A DNA stretch of 44,772 bases from an uncultured Clostridia bacterium. GTDB lineage: Bacteria > Bacillota > Clostridia > Oscillospirales > Acutalibacteraceae. A model generated the notes under the pieces. It saw nothing but the letters and a program-made list of their open reading frames with translations, searched no databases and had not been told where the DNA came from. How positions within the stretch are numbered: the stretch's first letter is position 1; each line of letters begins with the position of its first letter. The DNA lies in NCBI GenBank assembly GCA_937880805.1, contig CALGRR010000099.1, positions 1-44,772 on the forward strand. The letters run 5' to 3'. Positions 8,670 through 17,090 of the stretch are shown piece after piece. The translations under genes were made by a program, and so were the position numbers.

Positions 8670-8698
8670 ATTTTACCTAAAATATCTATAAAAAGCAA
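8670..8698 (-). promoter_or_regulatory. Sigma-A promoter for the zinc-ribbon/galU operon
   Basis: On the minus strand: -35 TTGCTT (8693-8698), 17-base spacer, -10 TAAAAT (8670-8675). It lies about 25 bases before the start codon and is back-to-back with the prfB promoter. Confidence 0.6.
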
Positions 8699-8725
8699 TT
8701 ATTTTCAAAAAAAATTTGCTTCTTC

Positions 8726-8754
8726 TTTACATTTCCTTTATTTTTAGTTATAAT
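8726..8754 (+). promoter_or_regulatory. Sigma-A promoter for prfB
   Basis: -35 TTTACA (8726-8731), 17-base spacer, -10 TATAAT (8749-8754). The expected transcription start is about 27 bases upstream of the prfB ATG, with AGGAG in between. Confidence 0.8.
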
Positions 8755-8788
8755 GTAGAGTGAAATATTACGCATCAGGAGAATATAT

Positions 8789-9907
8789 ATGATTCAGTTT
8801 GAAGAATTAAGACTTTCACTTCTTGAATATGACGAAAAACTCAGGCAGCTTCGTGAGGCATTGGGTCTTGACGCAATGAACGAAGAAATCGAAGCTCTCG
8901 AAGCAAAAACAGCAGAGGAAGGCTTCTGGAATGACCTTGCAAATTCGCAGAAGGTTCAGCAGAGAATAAGCCAGCTCAAAAACAAGGTTAATGCCTATTC
9001 ATCGCTTGAAGCAGAATTTGACGATACTCTTGTTCTTATTGAGCTTTCAAACGAGGAAGAGGATCTCGATATGCTTGATGAATGCAAAAGCAGTGTTGAT
9101 TCCTTTGTTTCAAAGCTCGATGCAATGACCCTCAGCACCCTTCTTTCGGGCGAATACGACAGCAAGAACTGCATTCTCACCTTCCACGCAGGTGCCGGCG
9201 GAACAGAGGCACAGGATTGGAACCAGATGCTTGTTCGTATGTATCAGCATTGGGGCGAAAAGCACGGCTTCAAGGTCAGTATGATTGACTTCCTTGACGG
9301 CGACGAAGCAGGTCTTAAATCTGCCGTTCTTCTTGTTGAGGGCGAAAATGCTTACGGTTACCTTAAAGGCGAAATGGGCGTTCACCGCCTTGTCCGTGTT
9401 TCCCCCTTCGATTCCTCGGGCAGAAGACACACCTCTTTTGCATCGCTTGAAGTTATGCCTGAAATTGACGATACCGTTGAGGTTGAAATCAACCCCGATG
9501 ACCTCAAAATCGATTATTACCGTTCCAGCGGTGCAGGCGGACAGAAGGTTAACAAAACCTCATCCGCAGTTCGTATCACTCACATTCCCACGGGCATCGT
9601 ATGTGCCTGCCAGGTTGAAAGAAGCCAGCATCAGAACAGAGATGTTGCAATGAAAATGCTCAAATCAAAGCTTATTGAAATCAAGGAAAGAGAGCATCTC
9701 GATAAGATTGACGACATCAAGGGCGAGCAGAGAGAAATTGCCTGGGGCAGCCAGATCCGCTCCTATGTATTTATGCCCTATACCCTCGCAAAAGACCACC
9801 GCACGGGCTTTGAAATGGGTAACATCAATGCCGTTATGGACGGCGATATTGACGGCTTCATCAACGCTTATCTCAAAATGGAATCGCTGAAGGATTCATC
9901 CAACTAA
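8789..9907 (+). CDS. prfB: Peptide chain release factor 2 (no programmed frameshift)
   Basis: Class I release factor reading UGA and UAA. 372 residues with a helical N-terminal domain, the stop-codon recognition tripeptide SPF at 205-207, and the catalytic GGQ at 250-252 that triggers peptidyl-tRNA hydrolysis. The gene is one uninterrupted frame. At codons 27-28, where most RF2 genes carry the +1 frameshift site CTT-TGA-C, this one reads CTT-GAC (8867-8872), as if the single T had been lost. RF2 autoregulation by frameshifting is therefore absent. It has its own promoter at 8726-8754 and is followed 22 bases later by a cyclase-family gene. Confidence 0.96.
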   Translation: MIQFEELRLSLLEYDEKLRQLREALGLDAMNEEIEALEAKTAEEGFWNDLANSQKVQQRISQLKNKVNAYSSLEAEFDDTLVLIELSNEEEDLDMLDECKSSVDSFVSKLDAMTLSTLLSGEYDSKNCILTFHAGAGGTEAQDWNQMLVRMYQHWGEKHGFKVSMIDFLDGDEAGLKSAVLLVEGENAYGYLKGEMGVHRLVRVSPFDSSGRRHTSFASLEVMPEIDDTVEVEINPDDLKIDYYRSSGAGGQKVNKTSSAVRITHIPTGIVCACQVERSQHQNRDVAMKMLKSKLIEIKEREHLDKIDDIKGEQREIAWGSQIRSYVFMPYTLAKDHRTGFEMGNINAVMDGDIDGFINAYLKMESLKDSSN

Positions 9908-9929
9908 AAATAAACAAGGGGGAAGAAAA

Positions 9930-10535
9930 ATGAAAATCATTGATATTTCAAAAAAGTTCTTTTCCTGCGATATTTATCCGGGTGACCCCGAGCCCGAATA
10001 CGAGGTGCTTTCAAGCATATCGGAAGGCTCGGCGTGCAACCTCACCCGAATTCACGCCTGCGTGCACACGGGCACCCACGTTGATGCCCCCGCACATTTT
10101 ATTGAAAAGGGCAAAACCGTTGAGAATTTGCCGCTTGACCCGTTTATCGGACCCTGCACCGTTATTGAAGTGAAGGGCGGCGTTATCACGGGCGAGCACG
10201 TTGACAAATACTTTCCCAAAAGCTGCGAGCGATTGCTCATAAAAGGCAACGGCAGAGCGTTTTTTATGGATTCCTCCGCACAGGAGCTTGCCGAAAGAGG
10301 GCTCATCCTTATAGGAACGGATTCTCTTTCTGTCGGCTGCAAGGATAATCAGATTGCACCGCACCGTGCATTTCTTCAAAATAACGTTGCCGTGCTTGAA
10401 GGGCTCGATTTATCCGAAGTAAAGCCCGGAAATTATTTTCTTTTTGCCCCTCCCGTTAACCTTGACGGTCTTGAGGCGGCACCCGCAAGAGCAGTTCTTA
10501 TTGACGATTATATTTTCTGGTCAAGAAAATCATAA
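9930..10535 (+). CDS. Cyclase family protein (kynurenine formamidase-like metal hydrolase)
   Basis: 201 residues. The family metal motif HxGTHxDxPxH is complete: H46, G48, T49, H50, D52, P54, H56. Related enzymes are metal-dependent amidohydrolases such as kynurenine formamidase and isatin hydrolase, plus antibiotic-cyclase relatives. The substrate cannot be read from the sequence, and no tryptophan catabolism gene is nearby. The ribosome site is an unusually G-rich run (GGGGG at 9918-9922), seven bases before the ATG. Probably co-transcribed with prfB and the sugar transferase (21-base gap to its preferred start). Confidence 0.85.
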   Translation: MKIIDISKKFFSCDIYPGDPEPEYEVLSSISEGSACNLTRIHACVHTGTHVDAPAHFIEKGKTVENLPLDPFIGPCTVIEVKGGVITGEHVDKYFPKSCERLLIKGNGRAFFMDSSAQELAERGLILIGTDSLSVGCKDNQIAPHRAFLQNNVAVLEGLDLSEVKPGNYFLFAPPVNLDGLEAAPARAVLIDDYIFWSRKS

Positions 10536-10556
10536 ACCTTTTTTATGAGGTGTAAA

Positions 10557-11153
10557 ATGAAACGAATTTTTGATTTTACCGCAAGTTTGCTGCTTTTAAT
10601 AATACTTTCACCCGTTTTTCTTCTTGTCAGTCTGCTGATACTGATTGATTCGGGCTTCCCCGTTATTTTCAGACAGTACCGCGTGGGCAAGGATAACAAG
10701 CTTTTCTATGTTTATAAGTTCCGCACAATGAAGAAAAACACCCGCAATGCGGCAACCGCCGATTTGGCAGAGGCGGAAAGCTGCATCACCAAAAGCGGCA
10801 GAATTCTGCGTAAAACCAGCATTGACGAGCTTCCCCAGCTTTTCAATATCCTCATTGGCAATATGAGCTTTGTAGGTCCCCGACCTCTTATTCCCGAAGA
10901 AAAAGAAATCAGAAGGCTCCGTGCGGAATACGGAGTTTTCAGCGTCAAGCCCGGTATGACGGGTCTTGCCCAGGTCAACGGAAGAGATATGCTTTCAATA
11001 GAAGAAAAAGCCCTGTTTGACAAAGAATATGTCGAAAAACAGAGCTTTTGGTTCGATATTAAGATTTTATTTAAAACAGTTCTTGTTGTTCTTAAAAGAG
11101 AAAATATTTCGGAAGGCAGCGAAGCGGGCAACTCAAGAGGCAACAACGCCTAA
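10557..11153 (+). CDS. Bacterial sugar transferase (undecaprenyl-phosphate glycosyl-1-phosphate transferase)
   Basis: 198 residues from ATG 10557, which follows GAGGTG; an ATG at 10545 would overlap that site. This is the PF02397 family that starts exopolysaccharide or glycan synthesis by moving a sugar-1-phosphate onto undecaprenyl phosphate. It has an N-terminal membrane re-entrant helix (about 9-30), YKFRTMKK, a conserved SIDELPQLFNIL block, FVGPRPLIPEE and KPGMTGLAQVNGR. It is the short catalytic-only form, without the large N-terminal multi-pass domain. Its last 21 bases overlap the end of the convergent VanY-type gene. No glycosyltransferase cluster follows, so the glycan is unknown. 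Confidence 0.92.
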   Translation: MKRIFDFTASLLLLIILSPVFLLVSLLILIDSGFPVIFRQYRVGKDNKLFYVYKFRTMKKNTRNAATADLAEAESCITKSGRILRKTSIDELPQLFNILIGNMSFVGPRPLIPEEKEIRRLRAEYGVFSVKPGMTGLAQVNGRDMLSIEEKALFDKEYVEKQSFWFDIKILFKTVLVVLKRENISEGSEAGNSRGNNA

Positions 11154-11966
11154 ATATTCTTCAAGGCATTCGCCGCTTGCCTTCATTTCTCTTGCAGCTT
11201 CAACGCCCACATATCTCCAATGCCAGGGCTCATAGATAATCTTTGTTATATCCTGCTTATCCTCGGGATAGCGGAGAATAAAGCCGTAATCGGCGGCGTT
11301 TTCGCTCAGCCATTCAAATTCTTCGGTATCCTCAAAGCTTTCATAAAGAGAGCAGATATCCATTGCAAGCCCCGCATTATGCTCGCTTGTTCCGGGCGGA
11401 AGAATGATTTTTGCAGCCATCTGCGTTGCTTCAATCTCACTGTAGCCCTCATCAATATATTTCTGAATTTTATTTTCAAAATTGCGTGTCTGGCGTTCAA
11501 CGGAGCGATAACCCGAAATCGGCACAAGCTCAACCCCGTCATCAAGTGCAGCCTGATACATTGCGTTATAATAGGGAGCAACTCTGTAATCCAGCTTCTG
11601 GTCGCTGTAGTCACCCTCAACCGCATTTTCAAGCTCGGGCATATATCCGTCAGGCAGAATGAAATCTCTGTTAACGAGTATCATTCTCCAATCGGAAACC
11701 TCCATATCCGCATAAGCGGGAGTGAAGCCGGCATAGGCATATTCATAATCTTCAATTATCTGAAGAGTGGTTTCTTCTTCAGGTGCGGTTGTTGTTTCGG
11801 TATTATCGGAAGTTTCTTTATTGCCGTAATCATTATCGCTGTAATTATCGATAATCTCTCCGCTGTCTATAGTGGGGCTGCCCGAACCGAGAAGAGAAAC
11901 GGCTCCGTAGCCAAGAAGCACAACGGCAAGCACGCCCAATAAAACAAGAGTAAGTGATTTTTTCAT
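11133..11966 (-). CDS. D-alanyl-D-alanine carboxypeptidase, VanY/M15 type
   Basis: Zinc carboxypeptidase that trims the terminal D-Ala from peptidoglycan stem peptides. 277 residues. A single N-terminal hydrophobic segment (about 6-27) anchors or exports it, and an acidic Ser/Thr/Glu-rich spacer follows to about residue 75. The M15B catalytic residues are present: H196 and D203 in SEHNAGLAMD, and H249 in WHWRYVG. Without other vancomycin genes it is more likely a housekeeping wall-remodelling enzyme than a resistance gene. Promoter at 11997-12025. The start has CCTCC (GGAGG on this strand) upstream. The gene converges on, and overlaps by 21 bases, the sugar transferase. Confidence 0.92.
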   Translation of the reverse strand: MKKSLTLVLLGVLAVVLLGYGAVSLLGSGSPTIDSGEIIDNYSDNDYGNKETSDNTETTTAPEEETTLQIIEDYEYAYAGFTPAYADMEVSDWRMILVNRDFILPDGYMPELENAVEGDYSDQKLDYRVAPYYNAMYQAALDDGVELVPISGYRSVERQTRNFENKIQKYIDEGYSEIEATQMAAKIILPPGTSEHNAGLAMDICSLYESFEDTEEFEWLSENAADYGFILRYPEDKQDITKIIYEPWHWRYVGVEAAREMKASGECLEEYLGVVAS

Positions 11967-11996
11967 TTCTGCCTCCTTGGCAATTTAGTATATAGT

Positions 11997-12025
11997 ATTT
12001 TACTCCAAACAAAAACGGTTGTCAA
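11997..12025 (-). promoter_or_regulatory. Sigma-A promoter for the VanY-type gene
   Basis: Minus strand: -35 TTGACA (12020-12025), 17-base spacer, -10 TAAAAT (11997-12002), about 30 bases before the start codon. Confidence 0.8.
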
Positions 12026-12070
12026 TTCCACTTTAATAATAAATACATGAAAATGAAAGGAGAGTTTGTT

Positions 12071-13342
12071 TTGAAAGCAAACGAAAGTGTTAAAAACTAT
12101 CCTTCCGAAAGAAGGATGTATGCAAACTATGCCGCAAGAAGCATTAAAAAGGTTTGCAAAGAAATCGGATCCAGATTTGCAGGCACCGAAGCCGAAAAAA
12201 AGGGTATCGATTATATGGAAGAAGATCTCAGAACCTGCTGCGACGAAGTTGGCAGAGATGAATTTACCGTTCATCCGATGGCATTCCTCGGTTGGGTGCC
12301 TCTCTCGGTTATTCTTATGACGGTATCCTCCCTTCTTTTCTTTGCAGTTGCATTTTTCCAGCTTGCATATCAGCTTCTTTTTGTTTCAACGGCTCTCATT
12401 GCAATCTGTCTTTTCTTTATAATAACCGAGTTCCTTTTCTATAAAGAAACCCTTGACCCCTTCTGCAAAAAGAAAACATCACATAACACCTACGGTTACA
12501 GAAAAGCATCGGGCGAAACCAAACGCAGAATTATCTTCTGCGGTCACGCAGACTCCTCAATGGAATGGCGTTTCACCTATTGGGGCGGCCCCAAGCTTGT
12601 TATTCCCGTAATCGGCGGAAGCCTTGTGGGTATTGTTGTTTCTCTTATCTGCAATATCGTTGTTATTGTTAAAAGCATTCTCAACCCCGAATTCATCGCA
12701 TCAACCGCAGTTGACGTTATCAGCTATGTTCTTCTTGCGTTTGTTGTTGTTTTCCTTGTTGCTTCACTTTTCTATGATAAGAAACGCATTGTTGAAGGTG
12801 CAAACGATAATCTCACCGGCTGCTTCACTTCAATCGCAATGCTCAAATATCTCAAGGATCACGACATCCGATTTGAAAACACCGAGGTATGGGCACTCTG
12901 CTCGGGTTCGGAAGAAATCGGCTTGAGAGGCACCAAGGCTTTCTGCGAAAAACACGGCAAAGACCTCAGCGATGTTGAGACCGTATTTGTTGCAATCGAT
13001 ACCATGCGTGATTTTGACTTCATGGCTGTTTACAACAAGGATATGACCGGCACGGTAACAAATGACCCCGATGCCTGCAAGCTTGTTCAGGCGGGCGGTA
13101 AAATTGCGGGATACGATATTCCCCTCAAAACCGTTTCTCTCGGTGCAACAGATGCCGCTGCCGTTACAAAGAGCAAATGCGGAATGAAGGCTGCCGCCTT
13201 TGCTGCTATGGACCCCGCACCCGCACGCTACTATCACACCAGACTTGATACTCACGAAAATCTTGACCTTAAGACAATCGAAGCAGGCATTGACATCTGC
13301 CTTGAAACAATGTTCCTTTACGATGAAAAAGGACTTGTCTGA
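12071..13342 (+). CDS. M28-family metallopeptidase with membrane segments inserted in the catalytic domain
   Basis: 424 residues from TTG 12071, which has AAAGGAG eight bases upstream; the in-frame ATG at 12047 has no ribosome site. Residues matching the M28 di-zinc site are H159 and D161 (HADS), D246 (ANDN), E281-E282 (SEEIGLRG), D310 (AIDTM) and H389 (YYHTRLDT). Two membrane helices precede the catalytic part (about 74-120). Two more (about 176-205 and 214-236) lie between the first metal motif and the second metal aspartate, so the catalytic sequence is split by a hairpin of membrane helices. It is presumably a membrane-embedded aminopeptidase; substrate and topology are unknown. Diverges from the VanY-type gene. 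Confidence 0.82.
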   Translation: MKANESVKNYPSERRMYANYAARSIKKVCKEIGSRFAGTEAEKKGIDYMEEDLRTCCDEVGRDEFTVHPMAFLGWVPLSVILMTVSSLLFFAVAFFQLAYQLLFVSTALIAICLFFIITEFLFYKETLDPFCKKKTSHNTYGYRKASGETKRRIIFCGHADSSMEWRFTYWGGPKLVIPVIGGSLVGIVVSLICNIVVIVKSILNPEFIASTAVDVISYVLLAFVVVFLVASLFYDKKRIVEGANDNLTGCFTSIAMLKYLKDHDIRFENTEVWALCSGSEEIGLRGTKAFCEKHGKDLSDVETVFVAIDTMRDFDFMAVYNKDMTGTVTNDPDACKLVQAGGKIAGYDIPLKTVSLGATDAAAVTKSKCGMKAAAFAAMDPAPARYYHTRLDTHENLDLKTIEAGIDICLETMFLYDEKGLV

Positions 13343-13467
13343 CCGTCGATAACGGCAATACGCAAAACAAATCTTGGTCATTTTTAACAAAACTGACCGC
13401 CTAAATTTTTCTATTTCAACGAAATTCGGTTTATATCAAAAAATAAACTGTATTTTGGCAAATGTTA

Positions 13468-13476
13468 TGCTATAAT
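13468..13476 (+). promoter_or_regulatory. Extended -10 promoter for the lipoprotein gene
   Basis: TGC directly before TATAAT (13471-13476) makes an extended -10. No convincing -35 is seen at 17 bases. The lipoprotein ATG is 48 bases downstream. Confidence 0.55.
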
Positions 13477-13524
13477 GTTTTTATATGCAACGGCAAAAGC
13501 CGTAAGCGAAAGGAGAAATATCCT

Positions 13525-14406
13525 ATGAAGAAAAAAATACTTGCTCTTGTAAGCATTGTGCTTGTGTTCTCATTCCTCTTTGTTTTTGCAGGTTGTAACG
13601 GCACAAATGCAGAAGACGAAACAACAACCACAACAACAATCAAAGTTAAAACTCCTCTTCCCACCGACATAACAACAAGCGTTGACGAAGAGAGCAACAC
13701 AGTAACAGACACAACCTATTCACCCGAAGCTCTTGCAGCCAACACCGTTACAATTTTTGATTACTTCAATCTCCACATCAATGAGGTTAAGGGTCAGAAG
13801 GCTGCCGTTAATATGAGCCAGGGCAAGAGCATCAGCAAGATAACAGATGCAGAGGGCAACACCCTCCCCCTGAGCGAAAACGAATATATCGCTGCTGCCA
13901 TTTCTTCACTTGACAGCTATATGCTCCACACTCCCGGTGCAGACCTTGCATACGGCGAAGACCTTGCAGCATTTCTTCCCGTTAAGGGTCAGAGCTATGT
14001 AAGTGCTCTCACTCTTGAAGATATTGAAAGTGCAACCTGCGTTGACAACGAGCTTCAGAGATACATCACCCTCACTCTCAAGAGCCCCTCACTTCCCGCA
14101 ACAATCGAGAAGGCATACGATATGGGCAATGTTGACGATGTTCTCGCCGAGTTCAAGAAGGCAGAAAAATATCTCACAGTAGGAACTCCCACTCTTACAT
14201 ATAACGATTGCCAGATTATCCTCACAACAAATGTTGAAACCGATGAGGTTATCGCTATCGAATACATCAAGAATATTGATGTTGCAACAGAAGTAACAGG
14301 CACAGGCACACTTGAAAATGTTGGCACCGTTCCCGTAAACTTCCGTTATCAGAACACCGTTAAGTATTCACTTGACAGAACTGTTCCCGAAACAACAGCT
14401 GAATAA
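13525..14406 (+). CDS. Lipoprotein of unknown function
   Basis: 293 residues from ATG 13525, which follows AAAGGAG; upstream in-frame starts have no ribosome site. A lipoprotein signal ends in the lipobox FAGC (Cys about 22), so the protein is anchored to the outer face of the membrane. A Thr-rich spacer (about 29-60) follows. The remaining 230 residues are soluble and contain no motif I recognise; they include repeated short beta-like stretches and paired YxTLTLK and LTTNVETDE segments. It is monocistronic, with an extended -10 promoter upstream and a strong terminator at 14411-14442. Confidence 0.8.
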   Translation: MKKKILALVSIVLVFSFLFVFAGCNGTNAEDETTTTTTIKVKTPLPTDITTSVDEESNTVTDTTYSPEALAANTVTIFDYFNLHINEVKGQKAAVNMSQGKSISKITDAEGNTLPLSENEYIAAAISSLDSYMLHTPGADLAYGEDLAAFLPVKGQSYVSALTLEDIESATCVDNELQRYITLTLKSPSLPATIEKAYDMGNVDDVLAEFKKAEKYLTVGTPTLTYNDCQIILTTNVETDEVIAIEYIKNIDVATEVTGTGTLENVGTVPVNFRYQNTVKYSLDRTVPETTAE

Positions 14407-14410
14407 TAAA

Positions 14411-14442
14411 AATCACCGCCGTGTTCATCACGGCGGTTTTTT
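14411..14442 (+). terminator. Intrinsic terminator of the lipoprotein gene
   Basis: The stem ACCGCCGTG (14415-14423) pairs with CACGGCGGT (14429-14437) around the loop TTCAT, followed by TTTTT. Confidence 0.92.
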
Positions 14443-14455
14443 GTTGCTGATATAT

Positions 14456-14495
14456 GATAAAAGACGGAGAACGAACTCGTTCTCCGTCTTTTATC
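14456..14495. repeat. Perfect 40-bp palindrome
   Basis: Two 19-base arms (14456-14474 and 14477-14495) are perfect reverse complements around a 2-base centre. It lies between the lipoprotein terminator and the 3' end of the WG-repeat gene. It could be a second, bidirectional terminator or a REP-like element. The remaining 14496-14610 holds a weak hairpin (GACATT/AATGTC) and CGGTATAAATACCG but no gene I can support. Confidence 0.75.
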
Positions 14496-14610
14496 GGATG
14501 GCTCTGACATTGTTGCTCACAAATGTCTTGCACGGTATAAATACCGTAAACATAGTATATCTTAAAAAATTTGCATAGTCAACAGTTTTTTGCCAAAAAT
14601 CAAATAATTT

Positions 14611-15852
14611 TCAGTTTGCCGCCGTTGCTGCCGCAGTTGTTGATACCGCAGGATTCTCAACAAGGAAATCCGAGCTTACCCAGCCCTTGGTTGAGTTATA
14701 AACAACATAAGCCCAGCCTGCCACGGATTTTGTTACCGTAAGCACCGTGCCGTTTGGAATTTTTGCAAGTATGTTCGACTCAGCACTTGCCGATGCTCTC
14801 ATATTGAGCACGCTGCCTGCAGTTTTAACAATATAATTGCCCTGCTTTATAACCTCGCCTGCGGGTGCCGTTGCCGCAGCGGTTGTTGTTTCGGCTGCAA
14901 GAAGCTTTTCATCAACGGTGATAAGACCCCAGACGCCGTCTTTCTTTGCGATGTATCTGCCGTTTTCGCCCTGAAGAATTATATCAAACTTAAAATCAAT
15001 AACGGTTTCGGATTTTGAATTGATTATTCCGTATTTTCCGTTTTTGCTCACGGGAGCAAGACCGTTCACAAACGAAAACGCAACGTCTTCGCCCATAAGG
15101 TCGGCAGCTGAAACAGAATCAAATTCAAAGGGTATTTTTGTAACTCCGCTTTCGTTGATATATCCCCATTTTCCGTCTTTTGAAACTGCCGCAAGTCCGC
15201 TTGAAAAATCAAGTGCGTTATCATAAACCGCCGCAATTTCAAGGCGGAGCTTTTCGCTTATGTAGCCCCATTTTGCATCGCTCTGAAGAGAGGTTGCAAC
15301 GGGATAAAGCCCTTTTGAAAGATTGAAAGCATTCGTTTTTATTTCGCCCGCATATCCCTTTGCGTCGGTCCAGGCAAGGTGCTTTGCAACCGTGCTCCAG
15401 CAAGGAAGCTGCTCAGGCTCTTTAAGCCCGTGATACTGCCTTGTTGTTACCGTTTTTGTTTCGGGGTCGGCAAGAAGCGTGTATTCCGAGCGTGGGCTGT
15501 CAACAAGATAGCGATAGCTTCTCCACGCATCGCTCGCAACCGAAAAGCTGTTGTGCTCCGCATTCTCGGTTATCTTGCCGTCAAGGCTCATTATGCCTTT
15601 TTTGCCGGTTTTCGCATCGGTAAAAATCGCCATAACTTCATTACAGCTTTTTATATCCGATATATTTTCAAAGCCCTCCGTGCTCCAGGTGCAGCCCGCA
15701 ATTTCTTCGGGCTTTTCTCTGTTGCCCAGAAGATTTTTAACAACTATAAACCCAACCGCAACCAGCACCGCAGCAACAATAACGCATATTGCCGCCACCG
15801 CCTGCTTCGGAAAAGCTTTTTTTCTTTTTTTGAAGGTTATGTTTTTTGCCAT
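14611..15852 (-). CDS. WG-repeat protein with C-terminal SH3b domain
   Basis: 413 residues. A basic start and one membrane helix (about 16-39) anchor it with the bulk outside. The middle (about 145-320) has several WG-type repeats, read as WGYI, KWGYINESG, KYGIINSKS and VWGLI, each with a downstream FDxxxxF-like segment. An SH3b domain (about 335-400; LNMRASASAESNIL, GWVSSDFLV) probably binds the cell wall. WG-repeat proteins are widespread but mostly of unknown role. The start is supported by a GGGGG ribosome site six bases upstream (plus-strand C-run 15859-15863) and by a consensus promoter at 15873-15901. Confidence 0.85.
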   Translation of the reverse strand: MAKNITFKKRKKAFPKQAVAAICVIVAAVLVAVGFIVVKNLLGNREKPEEIAGCTWSTEGFENISDIKSCNEVMAIFTDAKTGKKGIMSLDGKITENAEHNSFSVASDAWRSYRYLVDSPRSEYTLLADPETKTVTTRQYHGLKEPEQLPCWSTVAKHLAWTDAKGYAGEIKTNAFNLSKGLYPVATSLQSDAKWGYISEKLRLEIAAVYDNALDFSSGLAAVSKDGKWGYINESGVTKIPFEFDSVSAADLMGEDVAFSFVNGLAPVSKNGKYGIINSKSETVIDFKFDIILQGENGRYIAKKDGVWGLITVDEKLLAAETTTAAATAPAGEVIKQGNYIVKTAGSVLNMRASASAESNILAKIPNGTVLTVTKSVAGWAYVVYNSTKGWVSSDFLVENPAVSTTAAATAAN

Positions 15853-15872
15853 AATTATCCCCCTTTTGACCG

Positions 15873-15901
15873 ATTATATCATAAACTTTCAGTAATGGCA
15901 A
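15873..15901 (-). promoter_or_regulatory. Sigma-A promoter for the WG-repeat gene
   Basis: Minus strand: -35 TTGCCA (15896-15901), 17-base spacer, -10 TATAAT (15873-15878). Confidence 0.8.
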
Positions 15902-15992
15902 TTACAAAAGGATTACAAATTGTAAAAATAAGGTAAAAGTTAAAAATTTTTACATTTCAGCAATTTATCTGACAATAAATTTTCCTATTCTC

Positions 15993-16021
15993 TTGACTAT
16001 TTCTTTTATAAGTTATATATT
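15993..16021 (+). promoter_or_regulatory. Sigma-A promoter for the SDR gene
   Basis: -35 TTGACT (15993-15998), 17-base spacer, -10 TATATT (16016-16021). A perfect TATAAT follows at 16021-16026 but at a 22-base spacing. GGAGG lies before the ATG at 16055. Confidence 0.7.
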
Positions 16022-16054
16022 ATAATAGTAAAAAAAGCAAGGAGGAATATATTA

Positions 16055-17074
16055 ATGAAAGTTTTTATGATTGGCGGCACAGGTCTTCTCGGCTGCGAGG
16101 CAGCAAGAATCTTTATTGAAAGAGGGCATCAGGTTAAGAGCGTTGCTCTTCCCCCTCTTCCCGAAGGTGCACCCATCCCCAAGGAAATGGAAATCGAGCT
16201 TTGCAACATCTATGAAAAAACAGATGATGAAATCAAAGCAATTATGGCAGGCTGCGACTGCTTTGTTTTTGCAGCAGGTATCGACGAAAGAGTTGAATTC
16301 CCCGCACCCGTTTATGATGCATACTATAAATACAACATTGCTCCCCTTAAGAGAATTCTTCCTCTCTGTAAGGAAATCGGTATGAAGAATGCCGTTATTC
16401 TCGGCTCATACTTTGCATATCTTGCAAAGGAAAGACCCGATATGAAGCTCACAGAAAAGCATCCCTATATCAGAAGCCGTATCGACCAGGAAGAGGTTGC
16501 TTTCTCATTTGCGGATGAAAACTTTGATGTTTCCGTTCTTGAGCTTCCCTATATCTTCGGCACACAGCCCGGCAGAAAGCCCGTTTGGGTTATCCTCATC
16601 GAGCAGATTAAGATGATGGATAAGCTTCCCTGCACAATGTATCCGGGCGGCGGCACAGCTATGCTCACCGTTCGTCAGGTTGGCGAAGTTATTGTTGGTG
16701 CAGCTGAAAAATCAAAGGGTGCAACAGCATGGCCCATCAGTATGTATAATATGACCTGGAAGGAATTCCTCAAGATAGTTTATGCCGCAAGAGGTATGGG
16801 CGATAACAGAAAGATTATCAGCGTTCCCCCCTGGATGATGAGAATGGGTCTCGGCAAGGTTAAGAAGGAATATGCTGCAAAGGGCATTGAAAGCGGTATT
16901 GATGTTGACGGACTTGCAGATATTATGGACATCAACCTCTTCATCGACAGAAAATACAGCGAAGAGCTCGGTGCAACAGAGGATGACATCAAGGCTGCTA
17001 TCACAGATTCAATCAAGGTCAGCCAGGCTTCCTATGACGGCAAGGTTAAGCTTCTTGAAATGAAGGGCGAATAA
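16055..17074 (+). CDS. NAD(P)-dependent epimerase/dehydratase-like (extended SDR)
   Basis: 339 residues with an N-terminal Rossmann dinucleotide motif, GGTGLLG at 8-14. The fold is extended SDR-like. The active-site block that normally reads PYxxSKxxxE is PYIRSRIDQE here: Tyr138 is kept but the catalytic lysine is Arg142. That change suggests altered chemistry or a non-enzymatic binding role. Substrate unknown. The gene is followed by a hairpin (17091-17119) and a GPH-type transporter on the same strand, so the two may form a functional pair handling an imported sugar-like compound (inference). Confidence 0.85.
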   Translation: MKVFMIGGTGLLGCEAARIFIERGHQVKSVALPPLPEGAPIPKEMEIELCNIYEKTDDEIKAIMAGCDCFVFAAGIDERVEFPAPVYDAYYKYNIAPLKRILPLCKEIGMKNAVILGSYFAYLAKERPDMKLTEKHPYIRSRIDQEEVAFSFADENFDVSVLELPYIFGTQPGRKPVWVILIEQIKMMDKLPCTMYPGGGTAMLTVRQVGEVIVGAAEKSKGATAWPISMYNMTWKEFLKIVYAARGMGDNRKIISVPPWMMRMGLGKVKKEYAAKGIESGIDVDGLADIMDINLFIDRKYSEELGATEDDIKAAITDSIKVSQASYDGKVKLLEMKGE

Positions 17075-17090
17075 TATCCTAACATAATTA

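Noticed and set aside
11220..11942. 240-codon plus-strand open frame
   Set aside because: It is antisense to the VanY-type gene, which has clear catalytic motifs, a promoter and a signal segment.
11133..11966. Vancomycin resistance cluster
   Set aside because: Only a VanY-type enzyme is present; no vanH, vanA/B-type ligase, vanX or two-component genes are nearby.
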